Source of the DNA: Portulaca oleracea
Lineage: Eukaryota; Streptophyta; Magnoliopsida; Caryophyllales; Portulacaceae
Length of the DNA: 64,000 nt
Reading direction: 5' to 3'
Assembly (NCBI GenBank): GCA_029582165.1
Contig: CM055887.1
Location: forward strand, 18,213,190-18,277,189
Shown here in pieces: positions 11,647 to 23,281 of the stretch. Below the pieces are notes generated by a model. It did no database searches. It saw only the letters and a list, made by a program, of their open reading frames with translations, and had not been told where the DNA came from. The position numbers and the translations under genes were made by a program. Numbering within the stretch: position 1 is the first letter of the stretch; every line of letters starts with the position of its first letter.

Positions 11647-12782
11647 CTATAGCATCCTAGTCTTGACTTGGAATTTTCTATGCATCATTACCCAAGCACA
11701 CAAAGAGTGTTGGGAGTGTTTAGCTTGTTCCATACAAGCCTTACCCAGGGCCATTTTTCTTCTTCCAAATGGGTTTAGTATTCTGCCGGCATTGAGCAGA
11801 CAAGTGACCATACATATTACATTTAGCGCAATAGATTGGTTTCCATTCATAAACCACCTTCTGTTCCTTCAAGAAACCTTCATCATCAACAAAGTGTAAA
11901 GAATCTGGAAACTCTCCATCCAACTTGATTTAAATAAGCACACGAGCAAAGTTAAGCATAGCTTTAGTAGTAGTAGTATAATCAGTTTCAATTGGAATAC
12001 CCCAAGTTACTAGAAATCTTCCCAAGGCCTGAAGGACTCCAGAACTTCCATTCCATTCCAAGACATTGAACCCAAACAGGAATCGAAGCAAGCTTATCCT
12101 TAATAATAGGATCACCCAGTTGCCATGCTTTGAAGACCATGTGTTTTCGATCAAAATATATGACTCTCTAGCTTAATATTTCATCCTGTTCCCCAATAGA
12201 TCGAAATCTGAATAGAAAAATTCCCGATTCAAGTCGATAGTTCCTTTCCATACCCTTATTACCCCATCTTTTACGAACAAAACTATCTACAGCAGGCAGA
12301 GGGGGATTAGCACCCAGAACATATCCCAAAATAGATGGTTTCCATAATGAAATTTCATATTCTAAATCTTGTTTTTCCAAAACTTGCATAGCTACTCCCT
12401 CTTTAACCACAGATTCATAAAATTTCAATGCCATACCTCGCTTCTGATCTAAAGTTGTACCATCAGCAGGGGGTTCGATTGGTTGTGCCTTCTCTTTCAA
12501 AATATCAGCCTAAGTCTTCATTTCCATCAAAACTTTTGTAATGTCACCAGCTTTTAGAGAAGGATCGTCCTTAGATGCAATAGTGGCTATTCCTTCAGCT
12601 TCCAACTCCTTGCTCGAATTTAGAATGTCAATAACAGGAGATTCAAAGTTCAAGCATCTAATGGCCAACGGAGTGCTATCAGGGGTCGAAATTCCAAATT
12701 CAGTTCGTGTAATTGCAGAGCATCGATCTCCACTAGCAGATTTTTGGGATTTCTTCTTCATCGGCAGTTTTCTCCTTCCCAT
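11647..12782 (-). pseudogene. LINE ORF1 copy 4
   Basis: Starts at the ATG at 12782 (M-G-R-R-K-L-P). A private TAG replaces the tryptophan codon of T-W-A-D-I near 12510, splitting the frame into 12510-12782 and 12168-12500. The four-C version is present, and the shared TAG after D-E-I-L-S ends the second segment. The knuckle is at 11741-11923 and the C-terminal stop at 11647. Confidence 0.85.
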
Positions 12783-12928
12783 GCTTAGAGAGTGAAGCTC
12801 TAGCTAGAGAGAGAAAACTTCATTATATATATATATTTGAAACAATGTGAGTTTTTATTTCAAAAACAGACACTTGAGCCCAAGATTGATTTGATGATGT
12901 TAATTCATTTTTTGAGTGTTGTAGGTGC

Positions 12929-12931
<3 letters not shown>

Positions 12932-12981
<50 letters not shown>
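12932..12981. repeat. (TA)n microsatellite, ~50 bp
   Basis: Shortest surviving TA tract of the array. Confidence 0.97.
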
Positions 12982-12983
<2 letters not shown>

Positions 12984-13093
12984 AATGCGAGATTTTATTT
13001 CAGAAACAAGCACTTGAGCCCAAGAGAAAACAAGACTTAGCTACACAACATATTTATACAACGATTATACTTGTTTGATCTCATGGCAATATA

Positions 13094-13428
13094 TAAAGTT
13101 CTATCTCTGAGGTTTTGATGCTTTGGGCAGTGCTTGAAGGTTGCTTTGTAATGTTCTTGAAGCTGCAGCTATTTCGAGCGAGCCATAGATTTTAGGCATA
13201 CGACATGATACCAACAAATAGCAGCTGCTTGTGAGCCCTCCTAGCTTTCGTGTGCAGGATCTTTTTGCACCTGGTCTCCTGGTTAAGAGCTGCAGGAAAT
13301 ATGGTCCATGAGGTTATTTGGCCTCTTACAGTAGTGGTGTAGGAGCAGTTGTACATTAAGTGATCTACTATTTCATCTTGTTGATGGTAGAGGGGACAAG
13401 TCAGAGGGAGGTTAGGAATGTGCAGGTA
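13094..13428 (-). pseudogene. LINE ORF2 C-terminal tail, unit 4
   Basis: As in other units, but with GGCCTCTTACAGTAGTGG, a variant shared only with unit 5. This groups the two rightmost units. Confidence 0.65.
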
Positions 13429-14564
13429 TGAGACCCGGGAAAATCCCCATGGTATCCCACGCGGTGAATGACGAGTCTAAAGGGGTGTCTTATCTTTGAG
13501 GGGATTTACTCGAATTTCCCGTTAATTAATTATTGAGCTAAATCGACTTTTAAAATTTTATTTAAAATTTTAGAATTTTATCCATCCAGAAAACGAAGAA
13601 GCAACAGTAAAAGAATACAACAAAAAGACCCGAGGCCAGACCAGAGGCTACTGACCATGTAAATACATGGCGGTATTCTGCCAGTCAGTGGCCCGGGAAC
13701 GACTTCCAAAGCCAGGAGTCAGAATCTGAGCTAAAGGACTGGCCTAAATACCGCCAAGCATTTTGTCAGTCAGTAGTCCGGGAATGACTTCTTAAGTCGG
13801 GAGTCAGAATCCGAGCCGAAGGACTAGCGAATCTGCGCAGTATTCCACGGCAGTATCGTTATTCGGGGCAGATCCGTGTCACGCTTTGAAATTATTCCGT
13901 CGAAATTCAAATTTTCTGTTCGTAGATTAACTTTTCTAAAATCGAAATATAAAACCAAAAAAATGAAAGAAACGAAAAGACGGAGATGAATAAAGAGTCG
14001 CCAATTAATTTTTAAATGAGAATTAATAAACTCAAAATTAATGACTCCAAAAACCACGAACCATGTGATTCGGATCTGAGGGTAAGGTTACGAATTCGAA
14101 TATGAAAATTCTCGAATCCGCCCGTTCAACGAACGAACCCTAATAAACCGGTTAATTAAAGAAAAGAATAGAAATGGAGAATTAATTAGTGTAATTTATA
14201 TTATTTAGTTACATACAAATTCAATATTAAATGCGAGAAACAATTGAATATAAAAGCGAAAGCGATAATGAACATGAATAAATTCCATTTTCAAGCATTC
14301 AAGTTTAATTATGTCGAATTTATTGTTAAATCATGTTACTAGATAATACAAGTGAAGTAAAGGAGTAGAGAGAGAGAGAGAGAAACTAAAAGGCCAAGTA
14401 AGTGAATGCAAAATGAATGAGACTGAGGGGGAGAGGAGAGAAAATGAAATCATCCAGTATCAATACGCTAGGGTGATTTCAGTGTAAAGGGTGAATGGAA
14501 TAGGATGGAGTATTTAAGCTGAAATAGGGGTAGAAATTAGGGTAAAAATGAGAGGATAGCAGCC
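13429..14564 (-). repeat. Tat/Ogre-like LTR segment, unit 4
   Basis: Starts TGAGACCCGGG where units 1-3 have TGTGGGACCCGGG. Minisatellite 2 (about 13660-13850) has an odd third repeat with GCGCAGTATTCCACGGCAG, unlike any other unit. GA tract at 14366-14383. Confidence 0.6.
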
Positions 14565-14980
14565 GCAATACCTGCAGGCATGCTGGGCTTTCGAGGCGCC
14601 CAGCTGCGCGTTTCCCTAGGTCAGCGAGCTTCTCTTGGCAAACCCAGTTCGTCAAAATACCTATCAGTATGTTGGTCCTGGGAAAAGCCCAGTTGCAAAC
14701 TTCTAGAGGTCAGCACGCTTCCTGAGGTAACCCGGACGGGCCTGACCCACCAGAATATCTGCCGGTATGTTAGGCCTTGGAAAAGCCCAGTTGCACGCTT
14801 CCCGAGGTAACTGGAGTCGAGCATAACCCATCCGAATACCTCCCGGAATGTTGCGCTTGGGAAATGCCTAGCTCCACGCTTATCGAGTTCAGCATGCTTC
14901 CCAAGGTAACCCGGGTCGTGCATGACCCACCCGAATACCTGCAGGTATGCTAGGCCTGCGAAAAGTCTAGTTGCACGCTT
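14565..14980. repeat. GC-rich minisatellite 1, unit 4/5 boundary (contracted)
   Basis: About one repeat shorter than its sisters. Sequence jumps from CTTCTCTTGGCAAACCC directly to AGTTCGTCAAAATACC, so the block with TGCTGTGGAAAAGCCC is missing. Confidence 0.85.
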
Positions 14981-15142
14981 CACTTTTTTTTGGCTCTTTC
15001 GTAATTTTTTTTGGGGGGTTTTCCTTCATTATTTTTTTGCATTTCAAAATAGTTGGCATTTTTCTAAATTATTCTAAAATAAAAGAAACTCCAAATAAAT
15101 TGCAATATTTATAAAGCTGAATTGAATGACAAAATTTACCGT

Positions 15143-16170
15143 TTATAGCATCCTAGTCTAGACTTGGAATTTTCTATGCATCATTAGCCAAGCACAGAAA
15201 GAGTGTTGGGAGTGTTTAGCTTGTTCCATATAAGCCTTACCCAGGGCCATTTTTCTTCTTCTAAATGGGTTTAGTATTCTGCTGGCATTGAGCAGACAAG
15301 TGACCATAAATATTACATTAAATGCAATAGATTGGTTTCCATTCATAAACCACCTTCTTTTCCTTCAAGAAACCTTCATCATCAACAAAATGTAAGGAAT
15401 CTGGAAACTCTCCATCCAACTTGATATAAATAAGCACACGAGAAAAGTTAAACATAGCTTTAGCAGTAGTAGTATAATCAGCTTCAGTTGGAATACCCCA
15501 AGTTACTAGAAATCTTCCCAAGGCCTGAAGGACTCCAGAATTTCCATTCCATTCCTAGAAATTGAACCCAAATAGGAATCGAAGCAAGCTTATCCTTAAT
15601 AATAGGATCACCCTGTTGCCATGATTTGAAGACCATGGGTTTTCGATCAAAATATATGACTCTCTGGCTTAATATTTCATCACGTTCCTCAATAGATCAA
15701 AATCTGAATAGAAAAATTCCCGATTCATGTCGATAGATCCTTTCCATACCCTTATTACCCCATCTTTTACGAACAAAACTATCTACAGCAGGCAGAGGGG
15801 GATTAGCACCCAGAACATACGCCAAAATAGATGGTTTCCAGAATGAAATTTCATATTCTAAATCTTGTTTTTCCAAAACTTGCATAGCTACTCCCTCTTT
15901 AACCATAGGTTCATAAAATTTCAATGCCATACCTCGCTTCTGATCCAAAGTTGTACCATCAGCAGGGGGTTCAACTGGTTGTGCCTTCTCTTTCAAAATA
16001 TTAGCCCAAGTCTTCATTTCCATCAAAACTTTTGTAATGTCACAAGCTTTTAGAGAAGGATCGTCCTTAGATGCAATAGTTGCTATTCCTTCAGCTTCCA
16101 CATCCTTGCTCGAATTTAGAATGTCAATAACAGGAGACTCAAAATTCAAGCATCTAGTGGCCGACAGAAT
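15143..16170 (-). pseudogene. LINE ORF1 copy 5, 5'-deleted
   Basis: Keeps the four-C version and CAG at the position of the shared stop, so the central part is the best-preserved frame of the array (15697-16197). A deletion joins the codons for C-L-N-F-E-S at about 16165 directly to the 3'-leader sequence GATTTTATTTTAGAAACAAG. It removes the first ~60 codons, the start codon, the leader and the whole (TA)n tract. The C-terminal stop is TAA at 15143 where other copies have TAG. Confidence 0.85.
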
Positions 16171-16273
16171 GTTAGATTTTATTTTAGAAACAAGCACTTG
16201 AGCCCAAGAGAAAACAAGACTTAGCTACACAACATATTTATACAATGATTATACTTGTTTGATCTCATGGCAA

Positions 16274-16612
16274 TATATAAAGTTCTATCTCTGAGGTTTT
16301 GATGCTTTGGGCAGTGCTTGATGGTTGCTTTGTAATGTTCTTGAAGTTGCAGCTATTTCGAGCGAGCGATAGATTTTAGGCATACGACATGATACCAACA
16401 AATAGCAGCTGCTTGTGAGCCCTCCTAGCTTTCGTGTGCAGGATATTTTTGCACCTGGTCTCCTGGTTAAGAGCTGCTGGAAATATGATCCATGAGTTGA
16501 TTTGGCCTCTTACAGTAGTGGTGTCGGAGTAGTTGTACATTAAGTGATCTACTATTTCATCTTGTTGATGGTAGAGGGGACAAGTCAGAGGGAGGTTAGG
16601 AATGTGCAGGTA
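16274..16612 (-). pseudogene. LINE ORF2 C-terminal tail, unit 5
   Basis: Shares the CTCTTACAGTAGTGG variant with unit 4. Otherwise like the other tails. Confidence 0.65.
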
Positions 16613-17752
16613 TGAGACCCGGGAAAATCCCCATGGTATCCCACGCGGTGAATGACGAGTCGAAATGGGTGTCTTATCTTTGAGGGGATTTACTCGAATT
16701 TCCCATTAATTAATTATTGAGCTAAATCGACTTTTAAAATTTTATTTAAAATTTTAGAATTTTATCCATCCAGAAAACGAAGAAGCAACAGTAAAAGAAT
16801 ACAACAAAAAGACCCGAGGACGGACCAGAGGCTACTGACCATGTAAATACATGGCGGTATTCTGCCAGTCAGTGGCCCGGGAACGACTTCCAAAGCCAGG
16901 AGTCAGAATTTGAGCTAAAGGACTGACCTAAATACCGCCAAGCATTTTGTCAGTCAGTAGTCCAGGAATGACTTCTTAAGCCGAGAGTCAGAATCCGAGC
17001 CAAACGACTAGCCCGAATACCGGCAGGTATTCTGCTGGCCAGGGCTTGGGATATCCGGGGCAAATCCGTGTCACGCTTTGAAATTATTCCGTCGAAATTC
17101 AAATTTTCTGTTCGTAGATTAACTTTTCTAAAATCGAAATATAAAACCAAAAAAATGAAAGAAACGAAAAGATGGAGTTGAATAAAGAGTCGCCAATTAT
17201 TTTTTAAATGATAATTAATAAACTCAAAATTAATGACTCCAAAACCACGAACCATGTGATTCGGATCTGAGGGTAAGGTTACGAATTCGAGTATGAAAAT
17301 TCTCGAATCCGCCCGTTCAACGAACGAACTCTAATAAACCGGTTAATTTAAGAAAAGAATAGAAATGGAGAATTAATTAGTGTAATTTATATTATTTAGT
17401 TACATACAAATTCAATATTAAATGCGAGAAACAATTGAATATAAAAGCAAAAGCGATAATGAACATGAATAAATTCCATTTACAAGCATTCAAGTTTAAT
17501 TAGGTCGAATTTATTGTTAAATCATGTTACTAGATAATACAAGTGAAGTAAAGGAGTAGAGAGAGAGAGAGAGAGAAACTAAAAGGCCAAGTAAGTGAAT
17601 GCAAAATGAATGAGACTGAGGGGGAGAGGAGAGAAAATGAAATCACCCAAGATCACGCTAGGTGATTTCAAAGTAAGTGAATGGAATAGGATGGAGTATT
17701 TAAGCTGAAATAGGGGTAGAAATTAGGGTAAAAAATTAGAGGATAGCAGCCG
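16613..17752 (-). repeat. Tat/Ogre-like LTR segment, unit 5
   Basis: Shares TGAGACCCGGG with unit 4. Minisatellite 2 at about 16845-17058, GA tract at 17557-17576. A small deletion shortens the CAATACGCTAGGGTGATTTC region at about 17650. Confidence 0.6.
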
Positions 17753-18250
17753 CAATACTTGCAGGCATGTTGGGCTTTTGAGGCGCCTAGCTTCGCATTT
17801 CCCTAGGTCAGCGAGCTTCTCGAGGCAAACCGGGTCGGGCCTGACTCGCCTGAATACCTGCCGGTATGCTGGGGAAAAGCCCAAATGTGCGCTTCCCGAG
17901 GCAATTCGGGTCGGGCCTGATTCGTCAAAATACCTATCAGTATGTTGGGCCTGGGAAAAGCCCAGTTGCAAGCTTCTCAAGGTCAGCACGCTTCCTGAGG
18001 TAACCCGGATGGGCCTGACCCACCAGAATACCTGCCGGTATGTTGGGCCTTGAAAAAGCCCAGTTGCACGCTTCTCGAGGTAACCGAAGTTGAGCATAAC
18101 CCATCCGAATACCTGCCGGTATGTTGCGCTTGGGAAAAGCCCAGCTCCACGCTTATCGAGTTCAGCATGCTTCCCAAGGTAACCCGGGTCGTGCATGACC
18201 CACCCGAATACCTACAGGTATGCTGGGCCTGCGAAAAGCCTAGTTGCACG
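17753..18250. repeat. GC-rich minisatellite 1, rightmost copy
   Basis: Six repeats. The palindrome is damaged here (ATACCTACAGGTAT). Confidence 0.85.
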
Positions 18251-18415
18251 CTTCACTTTTTTTTGGGCTCTTTTGTAATTTTTTTTGGGGGGTTTTTCTT
18301 CATTATTTTTTGCATTTCGAAATTGTTGGCATTTTTCTAAATTATTCTAAAATAAAAGAAACTCCAAATAAATTGCAATATTTATAAAGCTGAATTGAAT
18401 GACAAAATTCACCGT

Positions 18416-18529
18416 CTATAGCATCCTAGTCTTGACTTGGAATTTTCTATGCATCATTAGCCAAGCACAGAAAGAGTGTTGGGAGTGTTTAGTTTGTTCC
18501 ATACAAGCCTTACCCAGGGCCATTTTTCA
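18416..18529 (-). pseudogene. LINE ORF1 C-terminal remnant at array end
   Basis: The sixth ORF1 copy is present only from its stop (18416) to CCAGGGCCATTTTT at 18529, just short of the zinc knuckle. From there the sequence is unrelated to the other units and belongs to the neighbouring LINE ORF2 fragment. This is the right breakpoint of the array. Confidence 0.8.
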
Positions 18530-19400
18530 GCATTACCATTGAACCATCTATATCCTTCCTTCACCGTGTACGGCTATGGAGATAGGTAGCATCTTTGATT
18601 TTGTCCTTGATGGAACACAACTTCTTGAAGCACCAACATGAGTCACCCTTTGGTTGGTACTCCCACTAGTTTGTGTCTTTAATATACCTCTTATGAATCC
18701 ATTTGATCAAGAGGCTTTTCTTGTTGTCCGCGACTGTTATGACCTGCTTTGCCACCAATGCATTGTTCCATATCCTTAGGTCTTTTATGCCAAGATCACC
18801 CTGGGATTTGGGCTTACAAATTGTATTCCAGCTAATACGGGGGATTTTTGCACGTGTTTCATCAGCTCCTATAGGAAATTTCTGCAGATGCAGGTGATTT
18901 GTGTGATGACTTATTGGGGAATGATCATTATTGAAGCCCAGCATGAGAAGGTTCCCATAATAACCGAATTGATTAGGACCACCCGGCATGCATACGAGAT
19001 GTTACTTGTTCTCCGGCTTTTGATTCTAGAGGCTATTTTCTCAACAAGTTTCTGACAATCAAGTTTTTCAAATTTCCCGTCCATTATTGGCATACCTAGG
19101 TATTGAAAAGGAAGACCCCCTTCCTCAAATCAAGTAATTTGCAGGATTCTGTCTTTAATATTTCTAGGAACACCATTGATAACAATGGTTGATTTTGTGG
19201 CGTTGGCAGTGAGTACCGACGTGCTCTTAAAATGCTCAAGAGTGTCCATGAGTTTCTGGACAGTATAAGGATCTGCAGCACTAAATAGCATTAAATTATA
19301 TGCAAAAACGAGGTGTCTTAATGTTTCAAACAAGTTGTCTTCACCATGGACTACTTCTCCCTTGCTTTTTGTCTTCACCATGGACTACTTGTCTTAATGT
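18530..19400 (-). pseudogene. LINE ORF2 reverse transcriptase fragment (minus)
   Basis: The minus strand reads as the C-terminal half of an L1-type reverse transcriptase. First is the catalytic region, here F-A-Y-N-L-M-L-F where the family has a Y/F-A-D-D core, followed by T-A-N-A-T-K-S. Next are G-L-P-F-Q-Y-L-G-M-P and V-L-I-N-S-V, then the downstream I-C-K-P-K-S-Q-G-D-L-G-I-K-D-L block. Loss of both catalytic aspartates and several stops make it dead. Its 5' end meets an inverted related fragment near 19400, and its 3' end abuts the tandem array. Confidence 0.8.
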
Positions 19401-19415
19401 TTCAAACAAGTTGTT

Positions 19416-20450
19416 TGTTCAGACACTTTCCGATTCTATCCCTGGTACAAGAGGCTTAAACTAAATCATCTTGTTTTGCAGATGATCTTATGGTCTTTAC
19501 CTCAACTGACACCCATTCGGTTTCCCGGCCTCCTAATTGGGGCGATGGACCATTTTATGAAGTGTTCGGGGCTTGCTGCAAATGCCTTGAAATCAACAAG
19601 CATTATAAGTGGTGTCTCACATGGAATTGAACACAGTGTACCATTTTTCAGATTATGGGTTTCAATGAAGGTGGCCTCCCTTTCTATTACTTCGGTATGT
19701 CCATAACTGATGGTAAACTGAGTAAGCTGGGTTGTGCCAGGGTAGTCGAGAAGATGACAACAAAAATAAATATTGGGAAGACTAGTAACCTCTTCTGCGC
19801 AGGCCAGGCGAGCGATTTTCCTTTTAACTAATAATGTCCTTATGGAGCTCTTCTCCTTTGGGCCTCTATTATTATTTTCCCTCTGGAAGTTGTGAATCAA
19901 ATCACCAGATTTGTAATTATTTTCTTTGGGGGGCAAATGGTCGAGAACTATAAAAAGACCCACCCAATTGCTTGGAGCACAATCTGCCAGCTGAAATCTA
20001 AGGGTGAACTCGGTGTGAGATGTTGATAAATGGAATGCCGCCTAATTGGTCAAATTTTTGCCGTTCATAACAGAAGTAATGTCTCTAGATCAAATGGATC
20101 CATCGTAAATATATTAAGGGGCTGACTGGTGGGGGTACACACCCCTACTACATGGCCACTCTTTTGATCAATGGTGCACCAGAAATGCAAACCGGAAAAA
20201 ACCTAAATGGAAGCTTGACATATCAGTGGCTGCTTTTGATGGCTATGTCTATAATATATGGTTTGTGAGAAACCTCAAAGTTCAGCAGTGTTGCGGGATA
20301 GAATCCTTTTTTTTGGCCAATACATCTTCTAAATACAAGCACTGTGTAGATATACTATGCACTAAAGATTGTACGTACATGCTACTGCTATGATTCTTTG
20401 ACCAAAGTTGAATAAAATTTTCTTTACTGGTTCAAATTATTTATGCGATC
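19416..20450 (+). pseudogene. LINE ORF2 reverse transcriptase fragment (plus)
   Basis: The plus strand carries the same LINE region in the opposite direction. F-A-D-D-L-M-V-F near 19475 keeps both catalytic aspartates. Then come A-A-N-A-L-K-S, G-L-P-F-Y-Y-F-G, I-A-W-S-T-I-C-Q-L-K-S-K-G-E-L-G-V and, by about 20340, poorly preserved downstream sequence. Frameshifts and stops are frequent. It is more diverged than its neighbour, so the two are family members and not a recent inverted duplication. The 3' limit is approximate. Confidence 0.7.
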
Positions 20451-20759
20451 CAGCGTAGACCAATGACATTAATATTACTTGTAGCACACGTCCAATTAAT
20501 TAAGATCACAGTTGCTAATGGCTATTGACTCTTTCTGAAATTTAGCTGCTTTGCCGCGTTGTGCACTGTGCTTCAATTCACATAATTGATTTCTGTTACC
20601 TGTAAAATCATAAAATATGTTTTAATTGGTCGTTTAAAAATAGAAATACAAATACATTAGTGCTGCAACCTTAGGTGCCAAACATAAGTGTCCTTTTTTA
20701 TGGAAGAAACATATATATATATATATATATATATAACCGCTGTAATCAATATGCATTTA
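20451..20759. other. Intergenic, no gene seen
   Basis: AT-rich. Contains only a short (AT)n tract at about 20711-20735. Confidence 0.7.
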
Positions 20760-21057
20760 AAGCTCTATTCTTTTATGCGGTAGATTGCGGAACGGTACCA
20801 CACTGTACCGCAACTTTTTAATTTTTACTGCAGTTTACCACACCACACCACACCACAATCAATACCAATATATCTCTTCACTTTTCTCTCTTCTCACTTT
20901 TTTTCTCTACTTTTCACATTATCTTTTCCCAGCTACCTCACTTACCATAATTCTCACCTCAATTCACCACAACTCACCACAATCACCACACTTTTTCAAA
21001 ATTCACCGCACCACACCATTACCACACCGCAACCAACCGTATATAAGAACAGAGCCT
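20760..21057. mobile_element. Candidate MITE with short inverted ends
   Basis: Left end AAGCTCTATTCTTTTATGCGG matches the reverse complement of the right end (CCGTATATAAGAACAGAGCC) with a few mismatches. The interior is rich in ACCACACC and ACCGCA repeats. The 91-codon frame inside is CA/CT-rich and not gene-like. No clear target duplication was found, so the superfamily is open. Confidence 0.5.
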
Positions 21058-22568
21058 TGAATAAATATAAATTTCAAGTTATTCTCTTATGCATTTGAAG
21101 AACTTGGAGATAATGACCTTCCCATGGCCTCCCTTGGGAAATATTTTACTGAACTTATAAGGGAAATAATGAGAACCAAACATAGAACCAAACATAGGAA
21201 ATTGTTAGTGAGAACCAAACATAGAAAAATTCGTCTAACTTAGAAAAATTGACTAACTTTTACGAGAAAGTTTCCCAATCAAACGCTCCGATCCCTTATT
21301 CGTAACTTTGTTTGTAGTGGTGGATCTGGACATCTGAATTAGGGGTATCCAATATATTATCGTACTCATTTAATAAATATATAAATTCTTATTTATATCA
21401 TACTTATTTTACACATTTTTTGGGGGTCAAGGGTGGTCATGGCCAGCCCCAACCCCCACACAGATATGTACCCACATGTTTGTTGGTCCACAATTACTAA
21501 GAAAAATCAGAAACGAAAATCTTTGAACCTGATCTATTTAACTACTGGGCTACTTGCTAAGCTCAAACTTGATTGACATGATCCCCTACCCACTCTGAAT
21601 TTTAATTTCTGGGGGCACTAATTAAGAAGGTCAGGCCAAGTCGATCCATAGCTAATCTGATGATTATTATTTGTTGTTTGAATCTATAGGGAATCTGATT
21701 ATTTTTAAAGTGCAATAAAAAAATTTAGCACAATCAAACATATTTTGAATCAAGTGGTTTATAACCATCTTAAATTGTTCATAATTCATATTTTTTATAA
21801 TTTTTAATAGTATTTTCTGTTGTAATTAAATATATTTATAAACTATAAAAGTATAGCATTTATTAATTAGGTTAAAAAATATAAATGATAGTCTAATTTT
21901 ATTGACCATAGAAAATGCATTTTTTATGCATAGTTTTATATTTATGAAAATATATAAACAAATAATTATTTTTATACAGTTTATAAATCATAATAACCCT
22001 CAAAATATTGAAACATACTTTTATACTGATGTAAACTAGTTTTTTTTCTCATTCTTCTTAACAGGTGTTAGTTTCGGTGGATGAATGTAAATATAAATAA
22101 TAGAGGAATAATTGACGAAAATATTAAATAATATGACAAACACAAAAATTAAATATAAATTCTAACAAAAGTAGTTATTTTAATTTAATATTTGTGAATG
22201 ACTCATCTAAATCAGAAGGATTCTATATAAATAATAGATTATGGTATACTATTGTTTATTTATGTTTTTTCCCTCAAAATATTCAGATGTCTTTAGATAG
22301 AAAACAAATTATTAATAGTCTTGTCGTATTTATGAGATGAAAGTTAAATATTTTTATATGAATATTAATTTGTAAAAGGAGTAGTGCGTGTAACTTAATT
22401 TGGTAGATAAGTATATATGATTATATGGTAGAGCAAAAAAAAAACAAAAGTGTGCTAGCTAAGCAAACAAACAGAAAGTATGTGAAAAGGTAATCAAACT
22501 AATGAAAGATGAGAGATAACATTTTGTTCTGACACTCAACCAACTTCCTCCTCTCTCTATAAATCTCC
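21058..22568. other. Intergenic, no gene seen
   Basis: About 1.5 kb of AT-rich sequence with no open frame, repeat structure or recognised element. Confidence 0.7.
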
Positions 22569-22697
22569 TGTAACTCCCTAGCCCTACCTGGGCTGCGGAC
22601 ATTACCGATAACTGCTTCAAGGATCGCTGGCTGGCCCCACAAATCATCACGAGACTTTCCAGCGTGCTTCTTCCTCGCTCACACGCTGCCCGGGAAA

Positions 22698-22760
22698 ACT
22701 TCCCAAGAGGTCACCCATCCTGGGATTACTCCCAGCCAAGCACGCTTAACTGAGCAGTTC
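22698..22760 (-). ncRNA. 5S rRNA-like segment in Cassandra 3' LTR
   Basis: The minus strand matches the internal half of plant 5S rRNA: AGTTAAGCGTGCTTGG (box A region), then GATGGGTGACCTC (intermediate element and box C region) and TGGGAAGT. It is a promoter-bearing fragment, not a complete ~120-nt 5S gene. Here the box C side has CTTGGG for CCTGGG. Confidence 0.88.
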
Positions 22761-22860
22761 ACAACGGATGAGCTACCATAAAAGAAGGTGCACCTTGGTG
22801 ATATAAGTAGTCATTTCAATCCTCTTAAGCCACACTTAACCGTATACCCGGGGTGTTACA

Positions 22861-22874
22861 ATCACCCCCACTTA
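22861..22874 (-). promoter_or_regulatory. Cassandra polypurine tract
   Basis: On the minus strand TAAGTGGGGGTGAT directly precedes the 3' LTR, the position where plus-strand DNA synthesis is primed. Confidence 0.75.
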
Positions 22875-22980
22875 AGCGCACAACGTCCTCGTTGCGCCAC
22901 AATACACTCCGGAATCTTTGCCCCGCTAGGTGACTGCCCATGGCACTCCTGTCCACTGGCGCAGCTCACGGTCGCGGGTC

Positions 22981-22993
22981 GGCTCTGATACCA
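22981..22993 (-). promoter_or_regulatory. Cassandra primer-binding site (tRNA-iMet)
   Basis: TGGTATCAGAGCC on the minus strand, complementary to the 3' end of initiator tRNA-Met, two bases inside the 5' LTR. Confidence 0.92.
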
Positions 22994-23118
22994 TCTGTAA
23001 CGCTCCGGCCCCACCTGGACCGCGGACATTACCGATAACTGCTTCAAGGATCGCTGACTGGCCCCACAAATCACCACGAGTCTTTCCAACAGCGCTTCGC
23101 CTCGCCACACGCCTGAAA

Positions 23119-23181
23119 ACTTCCCAGGAGGTCACCTATCCTTGGATTACTCCCAGCCAAGCACGCTTAACTGAGGAGTTC
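23119..23181 (-). ncRNA. 5S rRNA-like segment in Cassandra 5' LTR
   Basis: Same 5S-derived segment as in the other LTR, with AGTTAAGCGTGCTTGG and GTGACCTCCTGGGAAGT intact. One change (GATAGGTGACC for GATGGGTGACC) falls in the intermediate element. Confidence 0.88.
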
Positions 23182-23281
23182 CCAACGGATGAGCTACCAT
23201 AAAAGAAGGTGCACCTTGGTGATATAAGTAGTCATTTCAATCCTCTTAAGCCACACTTAACCATATACCCGGGGTGTTACA

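Larger units (their letters stand above)
22569..23281 (-). mobile_element. Cassandra TRIM retrotransposon (5S rRNA-bearing)
   Basis: A 713-bp element on the minus strand, with LTRs of 292 bp (22569-22860) and 286 bp (22996-23281) around a 135-bp interior. LTRs start TGTAACACCCCGGGTAT and end in GTTACA on the minus strand. The primer site TGGTATCAGAGCC lies two bases inside the 5' LTR, and a purine tract AAGTGGGGGTGAT touches the 3' LTR. Each LTR carries a 5S rRNA-like segment, which defines Cassandra. It encodes no protein, so mobility would need another element's enzymes. The flanks TCTCC and TCTTC agree at four of five bases, a slightly decayed target duplication. Apparent ORFs here are not genes. 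Confidence 0.93.

Noticed and set aside
22698..23181. Functional 5S rRNA genes
   Set aside because: Only the internal part of 5S is present, placed in matching positions of two LTRs. This is Cassandra, not rDNA.
22788..23202. Protein-coding frames over the Cassandra element
   Set aside because: They cross LTR, primer site and 5S-derived sequence on both strands and carry no domain.
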